From Buddleja alternifolia (Eukaryota; Streptophyta; Magnoliopsida; Lamiales; Scrophulariaceae), in NCBI GenBank assembly GCA_019426215.1, contig CM033397.1, positions 27,220,480 through 27,284,479 on the forward strand: DNA of 64,000 bases, written 5' to 3'. Below, one piece after another: positions 46,050 to 58,500 of the stretch. The notes below the pieces were generated by a model. That model was given only the letters and a program-made list of their open reading frames with translations. It was not told the origin of the DNA and ran no database searches. Every line of letters begins with the position of its first letter. The first letter of the stretch is position 1. A program made the translations under genes and the position numbers.

Positions 46050-46664
46050 TGATATACCAAATTAGTTAAACATCCTTTGTTACCTCGTATATCGTATATA
46101 TACATAGTCGTAAGGCCTCTAGAGTACCTCGTATACGAGGAAAAGAGGCAGATTACTAGACAGGTCCCTAATACAAAGATATTTGCATTACACTCCAAGA
46201 TCCGCATGTTTTTATTAATCCGGGTAGGGTCGACCCATGACCCGACCCTACGATGTGCAATCAAGACCGTCTGTTGAAGACACATGTTAGGTATCTAAAT
46301 GCAGATGTCCCATCTGTCATTCACTCTACAGTACAGAGTGGAAACACTATAAATACCCTCATTTGGTAGGTTTCAGGGACAGATAATCGGAGCAATAAAT
46401 ACAACGAGCTATACATCGTATAGAAATGATTATTCGAAGACTTAAGAGCACGATCCTATAATATAAATACTAGATACCTTCGTAATACGAACCATTGATA
46501 ATACAACAGCTTGTTTGGAACTACGTTTAGACTTGATCCCCGGAGAGTACGTAGGCAACTTGGTAATAGCCAAGTGCAGTCTATAATCTAGAGAATACAT
46601 TCGTTGGTCCGTATTTGAGGTCATCTTGACTGAAATATTGCAGGGTAAAAACCGACCTAGATCA
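46050..46664 (+). repeat. Left LTR of the Tat-like element (615 bp)
   Basis: TGATATACCAAATTAG...GACCTAGATCA, with a TATA-like ACTATAAATACC at 46347-46358. It matches the right LTR closely through its whole length once copia 6 is removed. Confidence 0.9.
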
Positions 46665-46666
46665 GC

Positions 46667-46683
46667 TGGAGCAGTCTGTGGAA
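46667..46683 (+). promoter_or_regulatory. Possible primer binding site of the Tat-like element
   Basis: TGGAGCAGTCTGTGGAA, two bases after the LTR end. It resembles TGGTGCCGTCTGTGGGAA, which I recall following LTRs of many plant gypsy elements. Moderate match only. Confidence 0.5.
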
Positions 46684-46810
46684 ATTTGATGCAACTCAAC
46701 CTTTTCGAACTCCAACATCAACTCGTTCACTTTCTTCATATATTTTATAATTGTTTGTTTTCTTTCTAGCCTCATACGAACCAGCAACCTATCTTGCCAC
46801 CAACTGAAAG

Positions 46811-49353
46811 TTAGTGTAGACTTTCCCCGGATTCACCAATTACCAGAGCATCAAACTCTGGGAAATGGTGATATACTTCGTTGAGGTCTTCCACGGTTAG
46901 AGAGTCTCGCTTGAGAGGGGCCAACAGATATTGATCAACGAACTGATCCTCCTGAAAGTCTGAAACCAGACTTCCAGTCTCCTTCAGATAGTCTAAAGCT
47001 TTGAAGAAGCCATCCTGGACATCGTTGATGGCTCTGTCGAGTAGGCGATCGTCCATGACGGTGGATCGAAGCATGTCACGAGCTCCTCCCAGACGAGCCT
47101 CATCCAGTTGATGCTTGAAGGCTGTGGAATCTTTGAACTCGCGATGACCAGCAATTTTACGAAGAGCATGCTAAAGACGCTTCTCAACTTCGATATTTGT
47201 TTGCAGTGCTATCATCTACTCCTGTAACTTAGCATTGGCAGTCTCGAGCTCTCGCATCTTAATTTTACCTGCATTGTAAGATTTGCTGATCATTTCTAGC
47301 TCTTGCTGCAAAGAGAAACGAAGTTATAAGTGTGATTTTGTACTTAGAGAAATGGAAGAACGTGGGGACTTAATGGAAACAAAATGTTACCTATAACGAA
47401 TCAGCTTTGGTTCGATTTTCTCCAGAAGCTACGAGTTCTACTTCGACTTGACCTTTGTAACCGGCAAGCTTCTGTTCAGCTCGTTGCCATAACTCTTTCA
47501 TGTGAGAGTTCTTTAAGGCCAGTTGGTGAAGGAATAATCCAGCCTAAAAATATGATACAAGTCATAGAGATTATCATCGATAGAAAATAATGCAAATTGA
47601 TCACGATTTAAGAATTTTAATGTATACTTACCTGCTCCAAGTATTGAGCCCCCTTCTTATCGATTAAAGGATGGGGCTGTTCGAGAATGGAAGCTTTGTC
47701 CCTCGGCAACAAAGTTCAGTGGAACAACTCAGTGGTTGTGTTGCCTGAGGAATCCCCGATGATGGAACTTTCAAGGTAGATGCGTCAGTCTGAAATGATT
47801 GGCTAAGTGTCTAGTACAATGGGAGCTCGTTCAGCAACTTTGAACTCCAGATAATCCTTCAGCAGAAGAGACTCTACTTGGTTAAGAAGGTTGTAGTCAG
47901 GCACACTCGAAGGAGGTGCAGATTGGGACCGGCCAACGACCATCTGTGAAGACCCTTCTGTCCGAGGGCGCTTTTTTGGGCGTCCATATGAGGCACTCGG
48001 ATCCACAGAACCTCGTTGTCTCGGACGACGGACTAGGTGCAGTCTCCGTGTCAGTGATGTCAACAACGTAGTGGTCCGAAACTTCTCTGGACGAAGGAGC
48101 AGGGGCTAATGTTCGCAAAGGGGCAGCATGTGCTCGTGAGGATGCTGTCTCATTACCAACACAAAAAGTTATGGCAGCTTAACGAGCAGATGAAGCCTCA
48201 CCTTGAGGCTGGGCAATTACAACTCCTTGACCTCGACCGCGGTCGCGATCTAACCCTCGGCCAGTAGCGCGACCAGCGGTGTTTACCGCTCGTTGGGCTG
48301 ACTCGGCCGCAATTACGGCCCTCTTGTTCATGCGAGCTGAACGTGCTTCCATTGCTGAAAATGAGATAAATAATGTTAAGCATATGTATAGAAAATATAT
48401 TACAAGTACAGAATTAAGCTCGAAATATACGCACAAGTTTTTTACCCATATTTGCGACCCCTGGCACATTGGCACTACTTAGTCCACAGGAAACAAGCAT
48501 AGACTCGCTCATCACGACCTTGGGCTTGAATAGCCACTTAAGGATGCGTTTCAGGGCACGACGAGGAATTTTGGGCCTACCGATATGCTCCAAGTCTACA
48601 AGGTCCATACCGCATGGACGAGGTACATTCCAACGTTCGCTTGGAGGGAGAGCGAGGTAAAAAAAAATCTTCCAATCTCCGAATGAAGATTGGGTACGAG
48701 TCTAAAGCCTACAATGGCGTTGAGGAGCAAGGAAGAAAATCTTCTTCCTTATCTTGGGGACATCAATGAAAAACCATTAAAAATGTTTATGTTGGGATGA
48801 ACACCATACATCCTCATCACGACTATAAAATAAATGATGTGTCTGTAAGAGTTAGGCAGTAATTGTGTCGAGCTAAGGCGGAGATAGAGGAGAATATTTT
48901 CGATGGCAGGATGAAGAAGGAATCTGAGCCCTGAGGTGAGGTGGACTACATGAAAGGCACGATACCCTACAGGTGGACGATGCATGTGCTCACCTTCGAT
49001 AGGAATTATAATACGATAGTTAGTGGGGATATGATATCTAACTCTAATATCGGTGATGTTAGCTTCAGTTAAAATAGATGAATAATTTAACCAAGGAACT
49101 ATCCTACGAGCTCTCTCCATATTTGGGAAGAGTTGTGTATTAGCATTTTCATTCCCCTCGAGATTTAGATATGGGGAGGGGGGAACATCGGGCTCCTCAG
49201 GCTCGATGACAATAGGGGGATCATTGGTGTTAGGTTAGGGGAGGTGGCAGGGCTACTTGAGCTACTGCAAGAGGTATTACGACTGGATAAGGTAGTATCA
49301 CTATCCTCGTCTGAAGCACATGGTGATTCAGCACCCGCACCCGTATTACTCAT
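46811..49353 (-). pseudogene. Decayed four-exon gene, 'putative gypsy type transposon' (Transposase_28-like) family
   Basis: Minus-strand model: exon 1 49353-48446, exon 2 48354-47632, exon 3 47543-47391, exon 4 47305-46811. All three introns are 85-91 bp with GT-AG ends (donors GTAAAAAACT, GTAAGTATA, GTAACATTTT; acceptors ending TTTTCAG, TTTTTAG, TTTGCAG) and phases that join in frame. Exon 1 starts MSNTGAGAESPCASDE and contains HVVHLTSGLRFLLHP and SSTQLLPNSYRHI, the core of this family, then FGDWKIFFYLALPPSERWNV. Exon 2 has a basic Arg/Gly stretch and a KKRPRTEG segment. Exons 3-4 are helical and charged (coiled-coil-like), ending FDALVIGESGESLH. Frameshifts near 49165, 48750 and in exon 2, plus several stops, make it non-functional. 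The biochemical role of this family is not known to me. Confidence 0.75.
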
Positions 49354-49591
49354 TGGGTAAATTGAAAAAAGTAAAATATAGCATAAAATAAGTTGAGAGA
49401 GATGAAACTATACCTAATACAGGAATAGATTGGAGTAGAACTTAGGAAGAAGACTTCAACACCGATAACTAAATCGGAGAATATTTTGGCAGAAACTTCA
49501 ACGCCGGGGAGATTCTTGCTTTCAAATAATTGCACTGTATAAGGAGTAAGAATGGTGAGAGTAAAAAGTTCAAATAAAGCGTAAGAACTGA

Positions 49592-49600
49592 CTATATATA
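49592..49600 (-). promoter_or_regulatory. TATA-like box of the antisense gene
   Basis: Minus strand CCCTATATATAGTC, about 240 bases upstream of the ATG at 49353 and outside both LTRs, which suggests the gene had its own promoter. Confidence 0.45.
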
Positions 49601-49929
49601 GGGGAAGAAGATTTGAAATCAAAGGTTTGGATCTGAAAGTAAAAATATAGATCCAATGATGAGAAGACGTGACATTTCGTATTCAACCTGTATTGTTTGG
49701 AATTCGAGTTGATATTATGTGGATCAGACATGTGTCTTGGGAAACGGCATGTCAGAGATAAAGACTAAAGATGGTTGCGGGGTAATGATTACATTGAACA
49801 ACTAAAAGTTAGAATAATGACAAGGGAACAAATGCCTTAAATAATGTACTTACGAATTACTATACTTTGTCAGTCATCAATAAATGAATTAAAATTCGTT
49901 TCATAATAACTAACGAAGTGGGGCACCTA
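49601..49929. other. Region between antisense gene and right LTR
   Basis: No coding sequence. The right end has the purine-rich GAAGTGGGGC (49915-49924), taken as the degenerate polypurine tract before the LTR at 49930. Confidence 0.45.
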
Positions 49930-50360
49930 TGATATACCAAATTAGTTAAACATCCTTCATTACCTCGTATATCGTATATATACATAGTCGTAAGGCCTCT
50001 AGAGTACCTCGTATACGAGGAAAAGAGGCAGGTTACTAGACAGGTCCATAATATAAAGATATTTTCATTACACTCCAAGATCCACGTGTTTTTATTAATC
50101 GGGGTAGGGTCGACCCATGACCCGACCCTACGATGTGCAATCAAGACCATCTGTTGAATACACGTGTTAGGTATTGAAATGGAGATGTCCCATCTATCAT
50201 TCACTCTACAATACAGAGTGGAAACACTACAAATACCCTCATTTATTAGGTTTCAAGGACGGATAATCGGAGCAATAAATACAACGAGATATACATCGTA
50301 TAGCAAAGATTTTTCGAAGACTTGAGAGTACGATCCTATAATATAAATACTAGATACCTT
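49930..50360 (+). repeat. Right LTR of the Tat-like element, left segment
   Basis: Matches 46050-46482 of the left LTR with scattered changes; the TATA-like box reads ACTACAAATACC here. Cut at 50360 by copia 6; ACCTT (50356-50360) is its target duplication. Confidence 0.9.
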
Positions 50361-50534
50361 TGTTATAATATGAATTCCCCTTGAGTTTTTGTATTATTAA
50401 TCAAAGGTGTATATAGAGGTTTACAAGAGAGACATAATATAAAAGGTAACTATCGATAAAGGTAAACCTAAACTAATAAGGAAACTAATAGAAATTCTAT
50501 AATAATAATAATAAGAATAATAATAAGGCTAACA
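50361..50534 (-). repeat. 3' LTR of copia 6
   Basis: Plus-strand reading TGTTATAATATG...GGCTAACA, 174 bp, with a short interrupted AAT run near 50500-50525. The adjacent ACTCCCCCGC (50533-50542) is the complement of the purine tract. Confidence 0.92.
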
Positions 50535-52720
50535 CTCCCCCGCAGTCGAAACGGCAGATGGTCGAACGTGAAGACTGGTGCGAAAATCATCAAAAAGCGA
50601 GGAAGGAAGACCTTTGGTGAAGATGTCGGCAAACTGACGAGCAGAGGGAACATACAAAACACGAACCTCACCTAAGGAAACCTTTTCACGCACAAAGTGT
50701 AAATCCAATTCAATATGTTTAGTGCTTTGATGTTGTACTGGATTAGAAGAAAGATAGACAGAGCTAACATTATCACAGTAGACGAGAGTAGCCTTTTGAA
50801 GAGGACCATGAAGCTCAAGAAGGAGATTACGGAGCCAAGCGGTTTCAGCAACAGCATTGGCGACACCACGATATTTGGCTTCTGCACTAGACCGAGAAAC
50901 AATAGGCTGACGTTTGGAGGACCAAGAGATGAGATTTTTGCCAAGGAAGACATAATAGCCGGAGGTAGAACGACGAGTAGTAGGGCAACCAGCCCAATTG
51001 GCATCAAAATATGATATAAGCTGAGACACGGATGAAGAAGAGGAAAGCGAGAGACCATGAGAGATAGTACCGCGAAGATAACAAAGAACGCGTTTAAGTG
51101 CATGCATGTGGTTGTCACAGGGATCGTGCATAAAATGACAAAGTTGCTAAACGGCAAAAGAGGGATCAGGGTGAGTGAAAGTCAGCTATTGAAGGGCACC
51201 AGCGAGACTGCGATAGAGAGTGGGATCAGAGAAAGGAGGACTAGAAAAGGCCGAGAGCTTCGACTGAGTGTCGGCTGGTGTAGAAGTGGGATTACACTGA
51301 GACATATTGGCCCGTTCGAGAATTTCACGAGCAAACTTTTCTTGAGAGAGAAAGAGACCAGAAGATGAACGAGAAACAGAGATACCAAGAAAGTAATGGA
51401 AAGGACCAAGATTGGTTATGGAAAACTTAGAGGAAAGAAGAGAGGTGAGCTGAGAGAGAAGAGAAGATGATGAAGCGGTAAGAACGATGTCATCACCATA
51501 TAGCAGAAGATAGGTAAGTGGCAAAACGAAAATGCTAAGCACGAGGGGCCTTCTTAAGACCATAGAGAACTTTCTTGAGATGAGAGACATGATTCGAAAA
51601 GTCGGGATGAGAGTAGCCAGGAGGTTGCTTCATATAAACTGATTCAGACAGATGACCATGAAGGGAAGCATTTTTGACATCGAGTTGACGAACGGGCCAA
51701 GAACGAGAGATAGCTATACTAAGGACGATACGAATAGTGGCGGGCTTGACGACAGGTTTAAAAGTATCAACATAGTCAATGCCAGGTGGTTGAGTGAAAC
51801 CCTGAGCAACGAGACGAGCTTTGTATCGCTCAAAAGACTCGTCAGAACGGAATTTGTGATGAAAAATCCATTTGGACCCCACAAGATTAGTATTAGGAAG
51901 GCAAGGAATGAGATCCCAAGTGCCATTAGAATGTAGAGCAGGGAGCTCGTCATCCATGGCAGCTTTCCAATGAGGATCACAAAGAGCTTGAGAATGAGAG
52001 CGAGGAACGGGAGACGGAGAGGAAGAAAAGGAAGATGAGGTAGAGAGATTAAAGAGTTGTCGAGGTTTAGTGATGCCAGACTTAGAACGAGTGGTCATTG
52101 GATGAGCGGCAATAGGAGGTGGAATTGGATCAGTAGGAGGTGGATGCGGGGGGGATTGGGGATAGTAGATGCGGCATGAGGAGACCGAGGTAAGGAGAAG
52201 CCGGGAGGAGGGGGCGTAGATCGAGGGAATGGCGAAGAGGGGCAGCAGCTTGCAAGACAGAGAAGGGGAGAGGTGTCATCGTTGGAAGAGAGAAAGTCGT
52301 ACGAGGATTGGACTGGGGGGAAGAAAAAGGAAAGATAGATTCATCAAAAGTTACATGATGAGAAATGATAGTTTTATTGGTACTAAGATTCAGACAATGA
52401 AAACCTTTATGATTAGAGGGAAAACCTAAAAATAAGCAAGCAGAAGAGCGAGGAGATAGTTTGTGAGAAGCTGTGTCAGAGAGATTAGGATAGCAGAGGC
52501 ATCCAAAAATGCGGAGATGAGTGTAAGAGGCGGAGATATTATAGAGGATTTCAAACGGGGTCCTATATGAAAGAGTAGTGGTGGGAAAAATATTAAAAAG
52601 ATGAACGGCCATGTGGGCTGCTTCAACCCAAAAAGGAGGAGGAAGAGAGGCTTGGAAGAGAAGGGTACGCACAATGTTATTCACAGTTTGGATATTTCGC
52701 TCAGCTTTACCATTTTGTTA
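50529..52720 (-). pseudogene. Copia 6 integrase end, RT and RNase H, broken
   Basis: The integrase C-terminal part (NNIVRTLLFQASLPPPFW, from 52684) follows a stop at 52718. After a linker, RT reads [19 protein letters not shown] (51890-51840) and [18 protein letters not shown]. Sequence between KKAPRA (51545) and the catalytic region is missing. The catalytic site reads LLYGDDIVLTA (about 51510), with Gly where Val is usual. RNase H (DANWAGCPTTRRSTSGYY, SRSSAEAKYRGVANA, KHIELDLHFVREKVSLGEV) ends at 50529, just inside the LTR edge. Confidence 0.88.
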
Positions 52721-53611
52721 GGAAGTGTGACGACAAGAAAAACGAAAAACTAGGCCATTTTTAGCAAAAAAATCAGGAAATTTTTTATTATCAAATTCAC
52801 CACCATGATCACATTGAAAATATTTGATTTTAAAATTAAATTGAGTATTAACATACAAGTAAAAATCCACAAAGATTTGAAAAACATCGAACTTATTGCG
52901 TAAGGGAAAAATCCATAAGAAATGCGAAAAATCATCCAAAAAAATAATATAATAACGAAAATCACCTAAGCTAGGAACTGGAGATGTCCAAAGATCCAAG
53001 TGAATAACATCAAATAAAGCAGAACTAGATGAAAAAGAACTAGAAAAAGGAAAACGCTTGTGTTTACCAAGCTGACAAGGATGACAAAGGTTTCTAGAAA
53101 AATCCTTATTACAATTAATAAAATTCCTACTCGATAAAAACTTAAAAATAGAAACTCCGGGATGACAGAGGCGTCGATGCCAAGTGGAGGAGGGCAGAGG
53201 AGCGAAAGAATGGAAGGTGCTGAAAGCAGTGGAAAAATCGAAAAATGGATAGAGATCACCGTCACTGTCGCGCCGAAGAATTACTGAGCCAGTCCTAAGG
53301 TCCTTAATAGAAAAACCAAAAGGATCAAATTCAATGGAGCAAGAGTTATCACGAGTGAATTTATGAACCGACACAAGATTTTTAACTAAAGAGGGAGAAA
53401 CAAGAATATTTTGTAAATAAAGGGAACGAGAAGGAGTATTTATTTGGGATTGACCAATAGAAATTACCTGGAGTACAGCACCATTAGCAACAACTATTGA
53501 ATGTGAATTAACACTAGGTGCAATATTAAATAATTCACCTTGGTTAGAGGACATGTGGGTGCTTGCCCTGGTATCCATATACCAATGATCATCCAGTTGA
53601 TTGAGCGTCAT
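52718..53611 (-). pseudogene. Copia 6 protease and integrase core
   Basis: Frame from MTLNQLDDHWYMDTRAS; the protease motif has DTRAS where D-T-G-A-S is usual, a change in the catalytic loop. The integrase zinc region reads WHRRLCHPGVSIFKF and CHPCQLGKHKRF (53190-53040). The integrase core has VIHLDLWTSPV, FLDDFSHFLWIFPL and CDHGGEFDNKKF. It ends at a stop at 52718-52720. Confidence 0.85.
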
Positions 53612-54823
53612 AGTCTGATAAAGCGAGGAGAGATCGGTGGAGGTGAGAGCTGTTGTTGGCTACACTAGTGTAGGTGGACCGAGTGTACCTGATTGCAAGG
53701 AGGGGTGCTGAAGCAGGCTGTGTTGCTAAAGCGCCCATGTGGGAGTTGGACCGAGTAGTCCAGGGGCTTTGGGCAGTAAATGGGGCGGAAGTGGGCTGGA
53801 GTGTTGAAGGCCCATGTTCCAAGTTGAAGAGTTGGGCTGAGAAGAAGCGGCCCAATGCGCTAAAGGAAGCTGCTGAGCTGCTGGATTCCAAGAAGTTGGC
53901 GGCTGTGCATGTGGCTGACGTGGGCCCTGAAATTGCTGATGGGCTTGCTGATTTAAATAATTAAATTGGGGGCTGGCATTGTAATTGTTGTTGTAGCCCG
54001 ATTGTTGGTGGTGGTGAGATTGACCACCACGGCCACCAGACCGACCACCACCTCATCCCCAATATTTTCCATTACCGCGATACGTGTTTCGATTTTGAAA
54101 TTTATTTTGGGAAAAGAGAGCAGTGGCGGAATCGGTCTTGGGCGGATTGGAGTGAAAATGGGATTCCCGGGCTTCATGTGTAAGGAGTAAATTGCGAACT
54201 TCAGAAAAAGACGGAAACGATTTTTAGGTAGTAATTATAGTGACGAAGGAGAGGTAGGACTCGGGAAGACCATGTAAAAGTTGAAGGATAAGGACTTTGT
54301 CAGTAACGAGACTATCATGGTCGGCGAGATTATCAACGAGATGTTTCATCTCTTGACAATATTGAGAAATAGTAAGAGATCTTTTTTGAAGGGTATGAAA
54401 ATGCTCGTTAATTTGCAAAGAACGAGAAGGTTTATTGTTGAGAAAATTTTCTTCAATTGCAAACCATAATGTGTGTGAAGTGGAATTTGCTAAATCAATA
54501 TTTTTTAGCAATTTTAAATCCACCGTGGAATAAAACCAACGTTTAATGGTGGAATCAAGAGCAAACCAAGAGTCATCCTCATCAAAAGAGGGTTTGGATT
54601 TTCCAAAGAGATGATCAAAAACGTAATAACTATGGCAGAGGTCCAGAAACATACCACGCCATAATTTATAGTTTGAATCATTATCAGTAAGCTTAAAACC
54701 AAACGAATGGGTATTTCCGACGGCTAAAGCGGGGTGAATGGCCGGCGGTTTAAGGGTAAGGGGTGGGGGTGGGGGTTCACGGATATCGGTCCGAGTGGCT
54801 GAGGATTCGGGAGTTTCAGACAT
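53589..54823 (-). pseudogene. Copia 6 gag, broken
   Basis: ATG 54823 starts MSETPESSATRTDIREPP; UBN2-type Gag follows (NYKLWRGMFLDLCHSYYVFDHL, LWFAIEENFLNN, LHGLPESYLSF) to a stop at 54224. Downstream in other frames are a GGRSGGRGGQSHHHQ-like glycine- and histidine-rich tail (about 54060-54010) and the link to protease. Confidence 0.82.
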
Positions 54824-55114
54824 AATGGAGGGAGATGATCGAAAACACGTAACAACGTAAATAGAAAAGAAAGGGGAGAAAAAGTGAGCGAGAACAATTA
54901 CCGTAGAAAATCAACCGAGCCAACCAAAAGAAGGAGAATACCAATGTTGAAAGGCACAATAATCCCGTGATTTGATGGGATGATAGTGTTGTAGAAGGTT
55001 GTATAGTGAGAAGATATTGCGTTGAGGGGAGCAACGACTAAAGGGAGCGGAAAAGAGATGCCAGTGGTGATGAACAACGGCGGCGGAGCTAGAGAGGGGG
55101 GGCGGCTGCCTATG

Positions 55115-55153
<39 letters not shown>
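55115..55153. repeat. TA microsatellite in the copia 6 leader
   Basis: Uninterrupted alternating TA of almost 40 bases between primer site and gag start. Confidence 0.9.
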
Positions 55154-55156
<3 letters not shown>

Positions 55157-55179
55157 ATTTTCTTGTATCCCTGGGAGGT

Positions 55180-55194
55180 TGCAGGTTGATACCA
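55180..55194 (-). promoter_or_regulatory. Primer binding site of copia 6
   Basis: Minus strand TGGTATCAACCTGCA directly abuts the 5' LTR. The first eight bases match the initiator-Met complement. Confidence 0.8.
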
Positions 55195-55331
55195 TGTTAT
55201 AATATGAATTCCCCTTGAGGTTTTGTATTATTAATCAAAGGTATATATAGAGGTTTACAAGAGAGAAATAATATAAAAGGTAACTATCGATAAAGGTAAA
55301 CCTAAACTAATAAGGAAACTAATAGCAATGC

Positions 55332-55379
<48 letters not shown>

Positions 55380-55386
55380 GCTAACA
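55195..55386 (-). repeat. 5' LTR of copia 6 with expanded AAT run
   Basis: 192 bp. Same ends as the 3' LTR; the AAT microsatellite at 55335-55378 is longer and uninterrupted here. Confidence 0.92.
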
Positions 55387-55575
55387 ACCTTCGTAATACA
55401 AATCATTGATATTACAACAGCTTGTTTGGAACTACGTTTAGACTTGATCCCCGGAGGGTACGTGCGCAACTTGGTAATAGCAAAGTGCAATCTACAATCT
55501 AGACAATATGTTCGTTGGTCCGTATTTGAGGTCATCTTGACTGAAATAGTGCGGGGTAAAAACCGACCTAGATCA
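55387..55575 (+). repeat. Right LTR of the Tat-like element, right segment
   Basis: Continues from 50360 and matches 46478-46664 of the left LTR, ending CTAGATCA. Followed by AGTTT (55576-55580). Confidence 0.9.
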
Positions 55576-55580
55576 AGTTT

Positions 55581-58500
55581 TACACAGGATCTTAAAAAAG
55601 CACGAGATGCATTTTAGGCCGTCTTTTCAAGAAGGGTGTTTAAATGATTTGAGTATAGTACGAGTGTTTTGTGAATTTTACACAATAAAGAAACAGCATG
55701 AACCATGTTGTTTTCAGTTGTTGATCATTGCTTCAGATAATATGTCTGCATGAGTTGCTTTTACCAGAAAATGAAATAACAAAAAATAAATAAAGAAAAC
55801 TAATTGATAAGACAAGGCAATACACATCATGGTCATATTTGCTCTTAATGAACTGACTTCAAATCTTCATAATAACAAAGTCCGGATAATTCCGCACATT
55901 TGTTGGGAAAAATTCTAGTGCGTAACGGGCGGTGTTTATGAAGATGCAAACTGATAATGATATATCGAGGCAAGGGTTACCCTATTTCCTTAAGACAATA
56001 TTGCCCCGCACTTGGTGGTCAAGGAATACGGCAATTGTCTCCCAAAATACAACGAAAAACGTCTCGGAAAGAGTACCAGTACAAATTTCTGAGCCTAGTG
56101 AACAAAATACTTGTTCCAAACTCTCTCGATGGACACGGATGAATTAAATGCACATCTAAACATTTAATATGCAAACTTATTCTTACAATATTAAAATAAT
56201 ATTTAAGAATATTTAAAGTACTCAAATTAGTACTAAATAATTCTTAAAATAATATTTAAGAACTTCAAGAATATTTTAAATGCTCAATTTAGCATTTAAT
56301 ATTCAACACTATTCTTAACATCTTAAAATTAATATTTAAGAAACAAAAAAATATTCAAAGTACTCAAATTAGTACTACGAATAAAAGAGAGAAAAGAATA
56401 TGATGTTGGTGTGTTTAATTCCAAACTATGGGAGTCTATTTATACATAATGAAAGATTTTGGATCAACAGAGGCAACTTTTCGGACATCCGCAGAAGGGC
56501 CCAAAAGTTGTGTCTTTTGGACAAAACGCCCCCTGATTGAACCTTTTTGGACTTTTCACATTAGCCCCAAAAGTTGCACCTGTTCAAAACACCCCCTGAA
56601 CTAAAAGACAAAAGGCGCCTGACATTGGCTCGGATCCAGTGTGGCGGGTGTACCGTACACCCGCCTCTCAACCAATAAGAAGCCTCCTTGTCAGGGCAGT
56701 GATTAGGTGCGGCCGGTTGCACCATCCGGCTGTGTAATTCAGCCCCTATCTTTCCACAAACTTTAATTTTGACCCCAAAACTTTGAATCTTGATTCATTA
56801 AGTTCTTTCAAATTGGTCCCTCAATTTTTCGATTTGAACATTTTAGACCACGAACTAAATGAACAATTTCCTATACGACCGCGGCCGTCGATCGTATGAT
56901 GTGATCATTTAATCGCCTTTGTTTATATCAATTTATTGATTCAAACCACGTTTTAAGTGACACATTTTGTTAATTAATTTCTCATTCACCCAAAATCGGA
57001 TTTAAGTAATTAAATACTCTAAATTTATCTACTTGAAATGTAGATTAATTTAAACCAAAGGCATTCCACTTTCAACATGTGGAATTCACTTAAAATCTCC
57101 AATAAAATCGTGCTAAACACAATTTACTCAATCAAGATTTTCAACATACCCACCATGAATGAAATTAATGCAAATACAGACTATGCAGAAGCAATGCAGA
57201 CACTGAGAGAGTTCGGGCAAAAAGCTATTGCATCAGGAGAGGTAGCTTGTGGCTTTAAACCTTCCTTAGTGAAATACCATCGGATTTACTTGGCTACCCA
57301 ATGAACGTGATGTCTTGAATTGGTCAGCCGTTTGTGTAAACCAAAACAATGATACTCACACAATAACTTCTCTAACAGATTTTGTTCTCGATTGGGTCCG
57401 TTTTGGCCATGGAACTCCATCTTGGATTCATAAGTGTTTACTATATTGAAGCGGCCCTCACTTCTCACTTACATAGATGATCTCCTATAAAGAGCACCCT
57501 GCCGTACCCCACTTTGTTACGTCACACATTTAGACAGTATAAGAATCATTAAAAGCAACTTGCTGAACCTCAGCTACGCTCTGTAGGTTGCACTTGTTTA
57601 TCCTAAGAATGGGTAGGAGTTTTAAACTCCTCAAGTGCATCACTGAATCTTCATAATTTCGTTCTCCCATTGAACCAAGATCTTGGGATCTCCAGTCAAC
57701 AAGGTTGGGTTTCCACTATGTCGATTCTTAATTATGTAGGCTATAGGCCCATTCCCATCGATATGCAGTTTATTTGATCTTTTAGGCATACATTTGGATC
57801 CATACATTCTTATTTGATTTTACTCAATCAATAGTGACAATGCCACTAAAGATCACTGCTAATGGTTTTATATCTTTGACATATGTGTCGAGACTACCAC
57901 TTTACATGCTATTTTGTGCCCTTCCGACTGTCGACTATTTTGTACAATGTAACGGAACAGGTGGCACAAAATCTAGCCAATAAAGAGTATCTAATTTTCC
58001 TCAATGTATTCTATTAGTACACTTGGATATGAGTAATCAAAGTTCATAGCATATTTTATATATCTACGAACTCTAATCAATGCCTTCAAAAGGTCATTAC
58101 GTCAATTACTCGTGATAATCAATACATCTACCTTTCCAGCTCAGATGTATGTGTAGCACCGGTGTCGACCCACCATTCGCTTAGTTACCTCCCATAATAG
58201 GTGTTAGAGACTACAGTCGAGAGCGTAAGGTCCGACCACCCACCATTTGCCTAGCTTGGTTTTAGTGATTTAATCACCCACCATTTGCCTGGCTTGGTTT
58301 GTCTTGACGATCACCCACCATTTGAGTGGTTCGGATTGTCTTAACAAACACCCACCAATTATATGGTTCAATTTGTCCTCGACAGTCACCCACCATTTAC
58401 ATGGTTCAAATTATTTATAATTAACCACTATCAGCGTGGTTTGGCTTACCGCATTTGTGGCTGTCCCCTCGGAATAATTTTTCCTTATCCTTATTTCGAC

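Larger units (their letters stand above)
50361..55386 (-). mobile_element. Ty1/copia element 6, both LTRs, defective body
   Basis: LTRs at 50361-50534 (3') and 55195-55386 (5'), target duplication ACCTT on both sides (50356-50360, 55387-55391), primer site next to the 5' LTR and purine tract next to the 3' LTR. LTRs differ by about five substitutions and in length of an AAT microsatellite, so it is a fairly recent insertion. Body order is gag, PR, INT, RT, RNase H, with stops and small deletions. Same broad lineage as copia 3. Confidence 0.95.
46050..55575 (+). mobile_element. Tat-like LTR retrotransposon without gag-pol, carrying an antisense gene
   Basis: Direct repeats of about 615 bp (46050-46664 and 49930-55575 less copia 6) with ends TGATATACC...CTAGATCA are flanked by AGTTT. 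A primer-like site after the left LTR and a purine-rich GAAGTGGGGC before the right LTR place it on the plus strand. The 3.3-kb interior has no gag-pol. It contains a decayed spliced gene on the minus strand, of the family annotated elsewhere as 'putative gypsy type transposon'. Antisense extra genes are known in the Tat lineage. The lineage call is inferred. Confidence 0.75.

Noticed and set aside
53674..54190. Plus-strand open frames within copia 6
   Set aside because: They are antisense to the glycine- and proline-rich end of gag and have no own features.
57077..57304. 75-codon frame in the unexplained block
   Set aside because: No known domain and no supporting context; it may be a chance frame in decayed repeat DNA.
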